DNA from: Austropuccinia psidii
Taxonomy: Eukaryota; Basidiomycota; Pucciniomycetes; Pucciniales; Sphaerophragmiaceae
Assembly: GCA_023105745.1 (NCBI GenBank)
Contig: JALGQZ010000001.1
Location: 61,419,937-61,483,936, forward strand
Direction: 5' to 3'
DNA: 64,000 bases
How positions within the stretch are numbered: position 1 is the first letter of the stretch; each line of letters begins with the position of its first letter. This document shows, in pieces, positions 30,827 to 43,106 of this stretch. The translations under genes were made by a program, and so were the position numbers. A model generated the notes under the pieces. It was given only the letters and a program-made list of their open reading frames with translations. It had not been told where the DNA came from and searched no databases.

Positions 30827-31527
30827 GTGATATGCTGTAGAAAATGATAACTTAGTCCCAAACAATCTATGAAGATTGGTCCAAAGTGCAGATGTGAGCT
30901 TGGGATCTCTGTCACTTATGATAATCTTAAATAATCCTGTATGAGAAATACCTCTACTCCATAGAAGAAGAGCTGTATCCATAGCAGTGTCATCTTTATG
31001 ACATGGTAAGAATATGGGAGCTTTGCTATATCTGTCTACAATGACTAAACAAGCATTATAACATTTGTCACCACTTGGAGGAAGTGCTGTGACCCAATCC
31101 ATGTGAACAACTTCCAAGGGGGATTTTGGCTCTTGAATATGGATCATAAGTCCAAATTTCTTGCCTGTACTCCTGTTTGCTTTTTGACATCTGTCACAGG
31201 TATGGAAATATTCAATGGTTTCTTTTCTCCAAGATGGCCACCATGCACAGTTTTTCACTTTTTCAAGTGTTCTGTCCTCTGACAGGTGTCCAGAGTATAT
31301 GCTATCATGGCATTCATGAAGAATGGTATTGATAAGCAATCTGCTACATAATTTCATCACACAGAAATGTTTGGTTCTATGGTCAATAATCCCATAAAAA
31401 AAGTGAAATCTTCCTTCAGAATGGGAATTTTTACAAACTTAATCCAGTGCATTGACTAAGGATGTATCATTGAAGTATTTATCCAACAAGGAAGTCAAGG
31501 TATGGCAATTATTGTATTTTGGTACCC
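30827..31527 (-). pseudogene. pol: B2 integrase N-terminal part
   Basis: Reads leftward from about 31527 (CHTLTSLLDK) through the zinc region HECHDSIYSGHLSED and CDRCQKAN to the first two catalytic Asp (HMDWVTALPP, ISDRDPK). It ends at FSTAYH, where A2 is inserted; the remainder is at 10212-11038. A stop lies near 31440. About 90 bases that should join it to RNase H are missing where C1 now ends. Confidence 0.92.
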
Positions 31528-33389
31528 TGTCACACTGTTTGTGTGCCAGTATCCCACAGATACACTTGTGGTTTTCAAGTGTATTCTGTACAAGTGGTTT
31601 TGTATAAGTGTTATTGAGTCAACAATACACTTAATCCACGCCTCAACTGATGGTTTTTCAGTCAGAGGTGTCCTTATTCAGTCAAGAATACAAGACTTAT
31701 TGATGGCTTATGTGTTTTTGTATACAAAACATGCCAAAAATAATTTTTTTCAGTGGGTATTAGCCACGTGAAAAATACTCTTTTATAATATGAGTATATA
31801 AAAAAAAGATAAAAATATATAAAATATATATATTTAAATGGAAATTACGCCTAAAAAAGATAAAACAATGTGTTAATAAGTCATAAAAAAGAGAAAAGAC
31901 TTACTTGTAAGGTCCAAAAAAGTCAAAAAAAACACGGCCAGGCCCCCAAAATGTCAAGCTGAGTCTATGATTAAGGTGTATATGAGTATTTACAAGCTTT
32001 AACTATGACTGTGACACGGTAAAAATGGTTTTAAAAGATGATAAGATTGATAATAAATGATTTAATTTAAGATTTAAAGGGCTTTACTATAGAGATATAG
32101 TGGTGGTGAGCGCTGTTGAAAGCCCTGGGTGCAGCTTTACCTGTTGGGTTACAATAATAAAGACTACAATACTTTAAATTAAGAGTATACCTGTTTATTA
32201 CCCAAGAGTAAAACTGTTTTTGACAGTTTACTACATAGGGTATTCAAGAGCAGGATGAGGAAAGGCTTTTGGCTGTGAAAAGCCCTCCTTTTATCCTAAA
32301 ATTGAGGTGGAAAGGCTGCTAGACCTTTCCACGTAGAGGAAGTGAAGATTTTTCACTCTCTATGACAGGCTTGTGGTTTGCAAACAGCCTGTATACCCTG
32401 TATTGGGCTCAGATGTGGTTTTGAAACCACATCTGGGCAGTTTTCACCAATACAGGGTGAAAATTTTCATCTGGGGACCTCACAGCCTGATTCTGACGTG
32501 TATGACGCGTAGAATGCTGTACAGAAACTGTATGGGACCCCAGTATTGACTGACATATGAGGTATTGAAGTAAAAACATGCTTCTTCGTCTATTTGACAC
32601 CTCATATTCATGGTTATGGGATATTATCCCATGGTAAGGCTGTATCTGACAGCAGGTGGGATTTTGACCTTAAAATGGTCATAACTCTGTCAGTTTTTGA
32701 GATATCAAGCTCAACGTTGGTTCATTGAATAGCCCTGTATGAGCTCTACACAATAGTACCCAACCTGACATGGTTATCATTAAATATGACAGAGTTATCC
32801 CATGTACAAGTATTTTTGTACATTGGCGTGGTCTGGTCAAAAGCTGTATTAAGCTTGTTTGGCCAATACCTTCTGTTGTAGTTGAGTTATGAGGAAATGG
32901 ATGGCACCATCAGATAGCCCTGATTGTGCTCTTTCCAAAAAGACCCCACTTTAGGTATCTCACACTAAAACTGTAAAAGTTAGATGAGAGGGGAATGTTT
33001 TGTTCACCCTTATTTGGTCTGAATTTGACCATAACTCAAGTAATACTGGTGCTAGCTCAGTTTGGCTGGTACCATTGGATAGCCCTGGCTTAGAGCTTCA
33101 TTTTGAATACCCATTTGATGGGGTTAAGCCTCTCCTTCTAGATTTTAGATGAGAGGTGAAAATTAAGGTTTATGCTCAGCAATAACTTTGAGCAGGAATA
33201 ACTTTGTTATTTCTTGTCCTATGGTGATGGGACTTATATTTTCAGAAAGAGGTAAGTTTCCTCTTTCTGCTGATACCTTTTGAGCTAATTTGGCTCAGCT
33301 CCATGTTTTGGTGGTATTTTGGCTATACCATTGGTTTATGGTATTTTGGCTGTCATGCTTGTGCTCTGGTTTTGAGTCACAGGCTGACA
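31528..33389 (-). mobile_element. Family C copy C1: 5' LTR plus a short internal stub, truncated
   Basis: On the minus strand the LTR runs from 33389 (TGTCAGCCTGTGAC) to 31952 (CTTGACA), 1438 bases. The primer site TGGGGGCCTGGCCGTG (31948-31933) follows, then about 400 bases of AT-rich leader to 31528. The right edge cuts B2 directly after CTCCTGA, as a clean insertion would. The left edge has no LTR and no matching duplication, and about 90 bases of B2 are gone. A deletion therefore removed the rest of C1 with adjoining B2 sequence. Confidence 0.75.
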
Positions 33390-35400
33390 TCAGGAGTGTT
33401 GGCTAATGCCCACCTGCTAAGTCCATCAGAATTGTTGTGAATGTTTCCTGCTTTATCAACTATAGTCATGTTTCCTCTATATTCTTGAATGGCTATTTGC
33501 CATCTCAACATATGTCTATTGGGAGTTTTCATGTTAAGAAGTGATTTCACTGCATTACAGTCAGTTATCACTTCAAAAACACTTCCATCAAGATGATAGT
33601 GTAATTTATCAAGTGCCCATACCAAACATAAGCACTCCATCTGGCTTGCACAATATCTGGCTTCTGTTGGTTTGATTTGTCTTGAGATGCAACAAACTGG
33701 TCCTTCTGTAGGTTTGTCCTCAATAATTTGGACTTGATGAAGTGCTGCCCCTAATCCATCTCCACATGCATCAATTTAAAATTTAAAAGGTATATTCCAG
33801 TCAGGAATGAGGAGTAAAGGTGCTTCTGTAGGAGCTTTCCTTATCTTCTAATAAGCTTTAATTCTCTCCTGTGTCATCTCAAATACTGTCTGTTGATCAC
33901 AGATTCTGTACAGTGACTTGGCTAGAATTGCAAAGTCTTTCAAGTGCTGTCTATAATAACTAGCAAAACCTAGAAAAGACATAATTTATTTCTTATTCTG
34001 GGGTATTGGATTAAGTAACACTGATGCTACTTTATTTTTGTCAATACCCAAGCTTAAACCAGAAACAATATGTCCTAATGCTTTGAGCTCTTCAAAACCA
34101 AAATTGCATTTCTTGAGTGGAATTCTCATGTTCACTTCTGAAACTTTGTGAAGTACTCTTGCAATTCTTCCAAGGTGCAAAGAACATCAATCAGAACATA
34201 TGATGATATCATCAATATAAATGATAAGACATCCTTCATATAACTCTGTGGGGAAGATGGTATTCATCATTCTTTGAAAATGAGATGGTGCATTTTTAAT
34301 ACCAAATGGCATTCTAACATACTCATAAATACCACATTGATTGATAATTCTAAGTAATTTCTTAGCTTTAGGTGTCAAACAATTTTGGTGAAAGCCTTTC
34401 AATGAATCCATTGATGTTATATACTTGGCTCTAGACAATTGGGTCAAGGTTTCTTGAATTATAGGAATTGAATACCTATCTGGAGCTGTGTAGGTATTCA
34501 ATGCTCTAAAATCTACAACCATTCTTGATTTATCATTATGCCAAGCAATAATAACATGTGTTGTCACTTCAACCTCTTCATTATGGCCTACTTTCCCTAG
34601 TACACCAAGTTACATTAACTCCTGGATATGTTTTTCAAGCCTTTTCTAGCTCTGGGACTGGCTGGATAAGCTGGTCTTCTAAGTACTGGAGGATATGGTC
34701 TGTCAATATTAAGAGGAATATCAACTTCATTTCCTTTTATAGCACCTCATGGCTCATTATCAGAGGCAAATGCATTATTGTATGTGTATAACACATCAAT
34801 AAGTTCATTCCTCATCTTTGGTGACAATAATGGATTAATTTGTGCTTCAAAAAGCTGATTAGCCACAAATTCCTCTTTATAAGTATTTCTCTTAGAAGAT
34901 ATCATTGATATTTGTTTTGTCATTTTGGAAAAAGCAAATTTTTGTCTCCTGTTTTCTCCAATTGTAAAATATCTGTCGTTATCATTATTGATTTCAATAT
35001 CATAAATTTTCAGGTAATCATTTCCAAGGATGATATGTTGAGATGTGCAATTGTCCATTACTATTATCTCTGTCTTCATTCTTATGCTTCTTGCAGGGTG
35101 TGGGAAAACAATATTAGTGTCCAATATGCCCAAAGGGTACATATTGTTACTGGCACTACTAAATTGTACACTTTCTATTGGTAATAGGCGGTTTTCCCAT
35201 TCAGGAAGTATAACTTGGAGATAATCTTTGCCTACACAAGTGCAAAATGCCCCTGTATCCAAATTTACTTTGGCTTCACTACCATTCATCAGAATTGATG
35301 TGATACAAGATGCTCCAGCAGTATAACCTTTTCTTCTAGCAAGTTTGGCCTTACACACTCTGGCATCTTGGATATTGATAAGGTATGACAGTCCTCACTG
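33390..35400 (-). pseudogene. pol: B2 protease, RT and RNase H, broken
   Basis: From right to left: protease LDTGAFCTCVGKDYL (near 35250), ILGNDYLKIY, RT with SMDSLKGFHQN, MPFGIKNAPSHFQRM and [10 protein letters not shown], thumb [15 protein letters not shown], then RNase H ending [12 protein letters not shown] at the C1 junction. Frames change near 35360, between 34567 and 34747, near 34185, between 33986 and 33640, and stops are scattered. The tryptophan after GLSR and the serine before KMRNEL show which B1 stops are lesions. Confidence 0.92.
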
Positions 35401-37474
35401 TACTATGGCAAGTCAGTATGGACTTCTGTGACCTCAAGGAAAGCTGTAATGTTTTCAATGGTATAGTCCTCTACTTGTGTATCCTCAGAGACTGCAGAAT
35501 CTAGCTCAGATTCTTCTTTTCCTTCCATACACTGAGCTTCTTCAATGACTTGAACTTCATTGATTTTTGTCTTTTTGGTGCAATTCTTGGCCAAATGTGA
35601 AGTTCTTCCACATTTATGACACTTCAAGACAGGTTTCTCAGGTTTTCTGTCCTCTCTGGGAACCTTTGAGATTATCTTGGATTCCATAGGGATTTTAGTC
35701 CAAGCTTTACCAATTCTTGTTCTGGTAATGATATCTTCCATTGCATTAATGTAGTCCTCTGTTGAACAGGGTTCTACACATCTGCATTTGATAGCATGTT
35801 CCAGTTCTCCTCCACACTTTCTTAATACTTTCATATTAATCATAGTGTCAGACATATCTGGGTGTAAAGCAGATAATCTGTCTTTTTTCTTGAAGAACCA
35901 AGTAAGTGGTTTATCTTTTTCTGGGTTAAAAATGGAATTTTCAACAGCATTTTCCATCTTAAAACTCCAAGAATTATTGGCCCATTTGGTAATCACTTCA
36001 GATTTCCACCAAGACCAGTCATGTTTTCCATGATCTATTCTCATCTTGTAGTACCATTTCTTTGCAGTTTTGATAAATATACAGTGTAATTTTCCCACTA
36101 TAATTTCATCAGGTATATTAAAGACTTCCTGCAACATATCAATAGCTCTGATGAACTCATTTTGGTTGTATTCACTTTCACCAGAGAATGTTGGCTATTC
36201 TTCCAATTTGGGAATATCTTTTGCAGAGATAACATATTCTCCTAAGAGTGGGGTAAAGCTTCCTTTAACAGAATGTTTTTCTTCAGTCAAAGGTGTAGAA
36301 TGCCTTGGCATATGTGGTTCATAATTTTTATGAATGTGTTACACATTTGCAATGATTTCATTCTTTAATTTCTGCCTTTCACTATCACTTTTTTGCTAAA
36401 TGTGTAGCAAACTGATTGGTATTTTCAGCTATTTCTAAGACATGGTCTTTCAGAATTTTAAGTTGATCATTAATGTTTAGAATGGAAAGATCTTCCATTT
36501 CATCAATTTGAGTTTGATATTTACTTACAAGTCTGTCACATGTATTGGTAAGTTTTTCCAGTGTGGTAATTACAGACTTATGCATTTCAGCAGACTGTTT
36601 GTCATTCTTTTTTAAGTCATTGAGGTCCAATGTTATTTTAGTTAACTTTGCATCAAGTTTACCAATATTTACATCAATGTTGGATTGAAAAAAATGTATT
36701 TCATCTATTATCTGCGTGGGATTGTTCTGTTCATCCTTTCCTGCTCCTTGGCTGTAAATTCCATAAGAGTCCGGGCCATATTGAACACACTGTCCATGGC
36801 TGAAGGCTCCAATTTGGGAATCCTGTACCCTTGTGGGTAAGGTCTGTGCCAACTGGCTTTGCCTTTTCCCTTGCCTTGATGGCTCTTGGGACCTCTCTGT
36901 TTCTTCTGAGGTACTTTGGGCTTGTCTTTCGACACTTCTGGAGCTGGTAGATGCCACTGGGCCTTCTGTCTCCAAAGCTGGAGTCATTTCCAGTTCCTTC
37001 TTCTGGTCTATGGATAAAAGACTTCAGCTCTTCAACCAATTCTTTATCTTTTTGACCTTTTCTTTGCAAGAAAATGGGCTCCAATCTCCTAAGATTTCTA
37101 TGGTTTTCTCCTGAACCAGAAAGCTCTTGATGTGTAAGTAGGAGTTCATTGCCCCCTGCCAGATTCTTGGGCATATTTCCCACTTCTCTTCTTTGGATGC
37201 TCTGAATCAATTCATGTATTGGAATTGATAAATTTCTATTGCTGCCACTTGAAAGCGGTTCAGCCCTTAAAATATTATCATGAATCAGTTCAGATTCAGA
37301 ATTTGCATCAACGTTTGTGGGTACAGACCTTGGGGAATGGGGGGCAACTCTGGTATCCTCCATATGTGTCTTTCTTGAGGAAGATTTGACACTTATGGAT
37401 TTGGTCTTTCCTCTTCCTTGTCCACATCCATCTGGCTGGACTGAATAGTTGCTTCCATTTCTGGTATGCACCAT
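35401..37474 (-). pseudogene. gag: B2 gag, broken, with the overlapping +1 frame
   Basis: The start is ATG 37474-37472 (MVHTRNGSNYSVQPDGCGQG). Compared with B1 there is a 10-base loss near 36950 (one copy of AACCAGCTCC), an extra A near 36390 and several stops. The capsid-like block and the zinc knuckle CHKCGRTSHLAKNC (near 35590-35630) are kept. The +1 overlapping frame is recognisable (EIYQFQYMN, PRIWQGAMNSYLHIKSF, FNMARTLMEFTAKEQERMN), but has at least two stops. Confidence 0.9.
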
Positions 37475-38028
37475 TTTCACGTCAATTTTAAGATAAAACG
37501 CACCTTTTGGTGGTAATTTAGTCTTTTCAGAGTTGAATAAGGTGCCTCTTTTAGCAATTTGCACCTCAATACTGTCCTCAGATTCTGGACTGGTAAAATA
37601 TTATTTACTGAGTCTGTTACTAGCTGCACAGTATTTGATTAGGGACACTAGAAAATTATAAAAGAAAAAATTATTTTTTATACTTTTTAAAATATTTTCA
37701 AGATTTTTTATAAATTTCTATTTTTTAATATTAAAAAAATTATTCTTTTCAAAGAGAAAAAAATAAAATTTAAGATTTTGAATCAAAATTAATTCAGAGT
37801 AGCTCAAAGAATAATTTTATAAGTTTTGGATGTGAAAAAGCCATGTGTAAAAACAGTATAAAATTAAAGCAAATTCCTCAATGAAAAAGATTTTAAGACA
37901 ATTTCAAGAATAAAATTACTTTAACTTCAAATTGAAAGAAAAAAATATTACCAAATTAATATATTCTAGAACTTAAAAATATATTAATCAAGGGTACAAG
38001 GTTCAAAAACCACGGCCAGGCCCCCAAA
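37475..38028 (-). other. B2 leader with primer-binding site and predicted splice acceptor
   Basis: On the minus strand the primer site TGGGGGCCTGGCCGTG (38026-38011) follows the LTR. An AT-rich leader leads to TTTTCTAG (AG at 37649-37648). After the acceptor the frame is largely open (SLIKYCAASNRLSK, then QIAKRGTLFNSEKTKLPPKG) into the gag ATG, as in B1 from 18513. Confidence 0.65.
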
Positions 38029-39937
38029 CATAAGATGTGTCTATGAAACTGTTGATAATATTACTATTAATCATCAGTACTGTGACTGTTCTTATGAAGT
38101 ATAATAATAAAGAATTATTATAACCACAATTAAATAATTAAAGAATTATTTCTTTCACTTGTTATACACCACTAGTGATTATAACAGTGAGTAGTAATTG
38201 TCTACAAGAATCAATTACAAGAAGAATTTAATAATAAAAACTTCTTTTATTGAAATAATAAAATTATTTTAATATATAATTATCTTTTGCAAGAATAATT
38301 ATAAAGATGATTCTTGAAGAAAAATAATTTTGGAGAAAAACTTTAAGAATTAAAGATAAATCACTCACTAATACTCCAAATAACTTATTCAAGATAAAAG
38401 TAGAGAGATTTGACATAGAATTGTGGATTTAATGGATTGGAATGATTTTATAGCAATATTACAACAATATATAGTTGATTTCTATGATTTGACGTCTCTC
38501 TGATTGATTCTGAAACAATAAAACACTTAAGAAAAGTTTAACTAATACTTACATGTTGGTAACAATGATATAATTGAATAATGTGATGATGATTTGGAAA
38601 AAACAGCAAGAGGAGGCCTCTTGTAAGTCTAAGACAGCTCACAGAGGCGTGCCATGAAGAAAACCAAGAAACCAGTGAGTGAGAAAACAATAAAATTTTT
38701 TGGATTATTGATCGCATCATCTGTTGTCACGTAAGATTGTCATAATTACTTAATTGAGGTTTCTACGTGACTACCAACCCAAATATGGTTAAGAATAAAA
38801 GGAGTAACACCTGTAAATCTTCTTTTATTCCAAAATAATCATTGATTTCTCAAAGTTATCAATGTTATTGGTAATTTCATCACAGGTTGTATTTACTGTG
38901 AATTTTTGAAGATTCAGTTTTTCATGTGGAATAATCAAAAATGGACTGTAAGTATAGCTTTTAATTTTACTAGTAGAACCATAATTTCTTTTGGTTGTAC
39001 CATAGATAGTACAGTTATTGATTGGTACTGAAAGCTTCAGAGAGATTAATTAAGAACTGTAATTTTAATGAATTTTTGAAGTTTTTTACCTCATTTCTAT
39101 GTAGAATTGCAAATATCAGTGTTTAGCTGGTTGCTATGAGGAACATCAATGAATAAAAGTCCAAAAAGGGTTTTAAGTACTCTTTTAGGGTCTATCCATG
39201 GAAAGTCATTAAGAATTGACATGGTTGCAGGAGTCCAAGTAGCTCTTTACCTCCTTGGCACGTCAAAATAGCAGGTTATTTGCTATTTTCTTAAGATTTA
39301 CTGTAGTTGTAACATGGTAACCAAGTTCCCAAAATGTTTCAGTTTACTAATTGGGCCAAGATCAGCCATGGATCCAAGTGTTAGAGCTGTCCACGTCTCT
39401 GAGGCCTCAGAAGTTGGTTACCCTGGCTCTCTTTGATGTCTTTTGTCCCCCTTGCTTATTTTTCACATCAAAATAGAAATTTAAGCTTAAAGTGAGATAT
39501 CCACTATGGGTGTACCAAAAGTCCATGTAAGAATATCATGATATTAAGTGCCCAAAACATGCATAGCACTATTCTTAGTGTATATGTAACAGGGGATTTC
39601 TCACATTCCCATTATGTTGGCATGAAATTAAGAAAAACAAAAATCTTCACAGATCTTTTATGTGGTATTGAAGTATTTTCCATATTACCCCATCAAAGAG
39701 TTAATTTGAGCTTATTCACTCCATGGAGCTACGCTAGGTGAATTTTTGTGTAGAATACAAATCTGGCCTTAAATCCATGGATTTACTTATTTAATAGAAT
39801 GTTTTTCATCTTTTCTGAAATCAAAAATGATGAATTTTGGATACATGCATGACTTATGAGTTATGCATAATTCAGAATTTATTCTTTAAGATAATTGTGG
39901 CCTATTTGGGTATGTAAAATATACCTCAATGCTCACA
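38029..39937 (-). repeat. B2 5' LTR, 1909 bp
   Basis: Minus strand from 39937 (TGTGAGC) to 38029. Its inner end reads CTTATG instead of CTTACA. The donor-like GTAAGTATTAG is at 38552-38542. The right duplication GCCCT is at 39938-39942. Confidence 0.94.
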
Positions 39938-40996
39938 GCCCTCTAGACCAGCCACATAGAGGAAGTGAAGAGTTTTTCACTTCAGAGTACTGCCTTGTGG
40001 CTTTCATAGGGCCTGTATGCTCTTTATTGGGCTCAGATATGGTTTTGAAACCACATCTGGGCAGTTTTCACCAATACAGGGTGAAAGGTTTCATCTGGGG
40101 ACCACATAGCCCTCTTCTAATGTGTATGACACGTAGAATGCTGTACAGAACCTGTATGGGACCCCAGTATTGAATGAATTATGAGGTATTGAAGTATAAA
40201 CATGCACCTTTTCCTGTTTGACACCTCATAATAATACTTATGGGAGAATATCCCACAGTAAGACTGCATTGGTCTAATTGTGGGATTTTGAGCTTAAAAC
40301 TGCCATACCTTTGTCAGTTTTTGAGATATCAAGCTCAAAGTTGGTTCATTGTATAGCCCTAGATGTTTCCTACACAATGGTTCCTCATTTCATATGGCTA
40401 TCATTAAGTATGGCAGACATATGCCATGTACAAGAGTTTTTGTACATATATATGTTTTGCTTAAAAACTGTATAGAGCTTGTTTGCCTCATAAATTTTGT
40501 TCTGAATGAGATATGGGAAAATATATGGCACCATCAGATAGCCCTGATTGTTCTCTTCCCAAAAAGACCCCACCTTAGGTATCTCACACTAAAACTGTAG
40601 AAGTTACATGAGAGGTGAATATTTTATTTACCCTTATTTGACCTTATTTTGGTCATAACTTCTGCAATTCTGGTGCTAGCTCAGTTTGGCTAGTAACATT
40701 GAAAATCCCTGAATTAGAGTTCTATCTTGATTACCCATTTGATGGGGTTAATCCTCTTTCTCTGTAATTCAGATGAGAGGTGAAAATTAAGGTTTATGCT
40801 CAGAAACAACTTTGTTATTCTTTGTCCTATGATGTTGGGTCTTGTATATTTGGAAAGGGGTGAGTTTCATCTTTTGTTTGATTCCTTTTGAGCTGATTTG
40901 GCCCAGCCCCATCTTTTGGTGGTATTTTGGCTATACCATTGATTTATGGTATTTGGCTGTCATGTTTGTGCTCTGGTTTTGAGTCACAGGCTGACA
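39938..40996 (-). repeat. Family C LTR, copy C2, interrupted by A1 and B2
   Basis: Collinear with C1 from about 32315 to 33389, including the paired sequence GGTTTTGAAACCACATCTGGG and the end GAGTCACAGGCTGACA. On the minus strand this is the LTR start (40996). The rest lies at 8141-8158 and presumably left of A1, outside the window. It abuts a LINE relic at 40997; TGTTG (40997-41001) is the candidate target duplication. Confidence 0.85.
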
Positions 40997-41340
40997 TGTT
41001 GGTTGCTTTTGTGTTCAGGGTCTGGATCCCTTGATTATGGATTGGGTAATTGAAGCTTAAGCAGAAGTGTTGGTATTCTCCATCATTTAAGTTGACATCC
41101 TTTTTGTTTATGCACTGTAAACACTGCTTGATGGACAGTGTGAAAGATTGGGTAGTGCAGTTTTGAGAAATGTGTTCCTTACCACACCAAGAGCACATTG
41201 GTTTTTGTTTTAATGAGTGAGCCATGTGGCTGATTTTTAGGAAGCTGAAAGATTGAGGTGTGGATGGGATATATGCCATTGTTCTCATGAAACAGCCATT
41301 CTATTAGTGTTTTGTTGATATTGTTGTACATTTCTTGAGT
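40997..41340 (-). pseudogene. LINE ORF1 relic with zinc-knuckle residues
   Basis: One frame reads TQEMYNNINKTLIEWLFHEN and IYPIHTSIFQLPKNQPHGSL (about 41335-41220). A shifted frame then gives KQKPMCSWCGKEHISQNCTT and a second Cys/His cluster CLQC..HFC. An RRM-like tail followed by CCHC knuckles is the usual layout of fungal non-LTR ORF1 proteins. There is no endonuclease or RT, because C2 cuts it at 40996. The family is inferred from motif layout only. Confidence 0.6.
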
Positions 41341-41394
41341 TGCCTTCCCTTAAAATGGTTTAGGAGACCCAAAATGTGGTCAAATGAAAATATC

Positions 41395-43055
41395 TCATTT
41401 CTTGAATTTGATGATTTCTTGCTATTGGGACCTTTTTAAAGCTCTGAAAACAAAGGAAATGTACTCTTTCTCAGTGGTCCCAGGGGCTCTGGAAAAACAA
41501 TGGTCAGTATTTTATGGAACTTCAAAGAAGAAAATTAGCTGACTGACTATGAAGATGAGTCTAGGTCTTTTCTTTTTCATTGTCTTTGATGTCACACCCT
41601 TGTATCTATGGATTGAATGGCTTCATAATCATAAAGCTTAATGGCTTTGTTCATGCCAATGATAAATTGGCATGGAAAGACATGGAAAGTCAGTTACTCA
41701 CATCCCTTCAAGACCAAGAAAAAAAGAAGATGATTGAGAAAGCATTGGAACAAGATGCTCTTGATTCAGACTATCAGCCCAAAAAGGAAATCTCTTGATT
41801 CACCAACTATGGAGAAACATTGAAAAATCTTTTGGAGGTCTTGGAACCCCAACCCAGCTTTTCACAAGATGAGGGCCCCAAAGCAAGGTACTTGTGATAA
41901 TCTTGGAAGAGTTTTACCTCTTTTCTGAATTACGCTGTAGGGTGTTTTTGTACTTCCTACTAAATTCTGTCCAGTTTAAAGACAAGGTGGATTATGTATT
42001 ATTGAGACAAAAGTAGTTGTGGTAAAACTCAAAAAAGGATCTAATATTTTGCCAGTCAAACCAAAGATTTTCCAAATTGGGCTTAATATTTTTTCAAAGG
42101 AATTTTTAGATAGACTTGAAAAATGGGTCAACTAAAGATTCCAATAAAGAATAAGATACTTGAATTTCCCTACAACTGACAAAGAGAAAATCAAGCTATT
42201 GAGATTGGTTTTTGAAATTCCCATTAGAATCTTTTCAACCAAGCTCTTTATACAATGATGGAATGAAGATGTAGAGAATTTCAATAATGGATAAAGAATA
42301 AATTTCATTTTATCTTCAAGACTGTAATTCTGATCATGCAAGACCTTGTAAGCTCAACATACAGAGAAGAAATGATTAAAAGTGCAAAAAAAACTGCATT
42401 GACAATAGAAACCATGTTTCATTTTTTGTTCTCTGTGAGCAGAAAACAATTTTTTCAAGAGTAGCTTGCAAAACACAACAAAAGGGAAAAATCAAATTTA
42501 TAGAATTGAAGTCCAGTGAGCTTTTTGAGAAAAATTAACTGCCATGGTGGAGCCATGAATTGCGTACAGTTGAACTATCGGTGTTTATTGCAGGCAAGAA
42601 TATAACCACAATTAATCAAAATGGGATTTTCAATCTAGATATGTGCTGGGATGGTTGTCAACAAAATTTGAAACTAATCAAATTGGGAAACCCTTCAGAT
42701 CAATCAGGTAACAATGAAAGCGGCTTAAGAGTGCAATCACAAATTTCTAAGACGCATTTTGAATGGTATTCTTTATATTAGTTTTTGGTTGAGGGAAAGA
42801 ATCTATCTGACTATCACCTATGCTGAGGAAAGGTTAACATATTTAGAAATCATTTTACCTATTTGCATCATTACGGGAAAGAATCATGATAGAACCATAG
42901 CAAAAGTAAAGCAAAACTTTATTCTAGGTGGAAGGAGGTATGAGTTAATGAAGTTGGTTCCATTTCTGAGTAAAATTGATAAAGTAGTCTTACACAAACA
43001 TAAAGATCTTTCCCTGAATTTAAAAAGGTGGTGGAAAATTGGTCTGAATAATTGA
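41395..43055 (+). pseudogene. ORC4: Decayed gene for origin recognition complex subunit 4
   Basis: ORC4 is the AAA+ subunit of the complex that binds replication origins in the nucleus. In changing frames I read NVLFLSGPRGSGKTMV (Walker A at 41476-41499), IKLNGFVHANDKLAWKDMESQL (about 41628-41693), NYGETLKNLLEVLEP, VIILEEFYLFSE (Walker B region near 41894, with Glu where Asp is usual), and DRLEKWVN-stop-RF near 42113-42145, matching the ORC4 LEKRVKSRF motif. A winged-helix-like part follows and the C-terminus is LNLKRWWK. Order and spacing match the whole family. At least five stops and several frame changes rule out function. No intron is obvious; I cannot tell a decayed gene from a retrocopy. 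Confidence 0.82.
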
Positions 43056-43106
43056 TATTAGTTGGCCTTGAGGCTCAAATTTTTGGAAAACTCCTTACAC
43101 TGTATG

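Larger units (their letters stand above)
8159..39937 (-). mobile_element. Family B copy B2, Ty3/gypsy retrotransposon, split by A2 and C1
   Basis: Both LTRs are present (8159-10068 and 38029-39937, read on the minus strand), with the 5-base duplication GCCCT at 8154-8158 and 39938-39942. The internal region runs right to left: leader, gag, PR, RT, RNase H, integrase. A2 is inserted in the integrase core (11039-30826) and the truncated C1 lies between RNase H and integrase (31528-33389). Without these, B2 is close to 10 kb, like B1. Multiple stops and frameshifts make it inactive. Confidence 0.95.

Noticed and set aside
40944..41288. A 114-codon minus-strand frame that first looked like a small host zinc-finger gene
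   Set aside because: Its 3' end runs into the C2 LTR, and the adjoining frame upstream continues LINE ORF1-like sequence. It is better read as part of a LINE relic.
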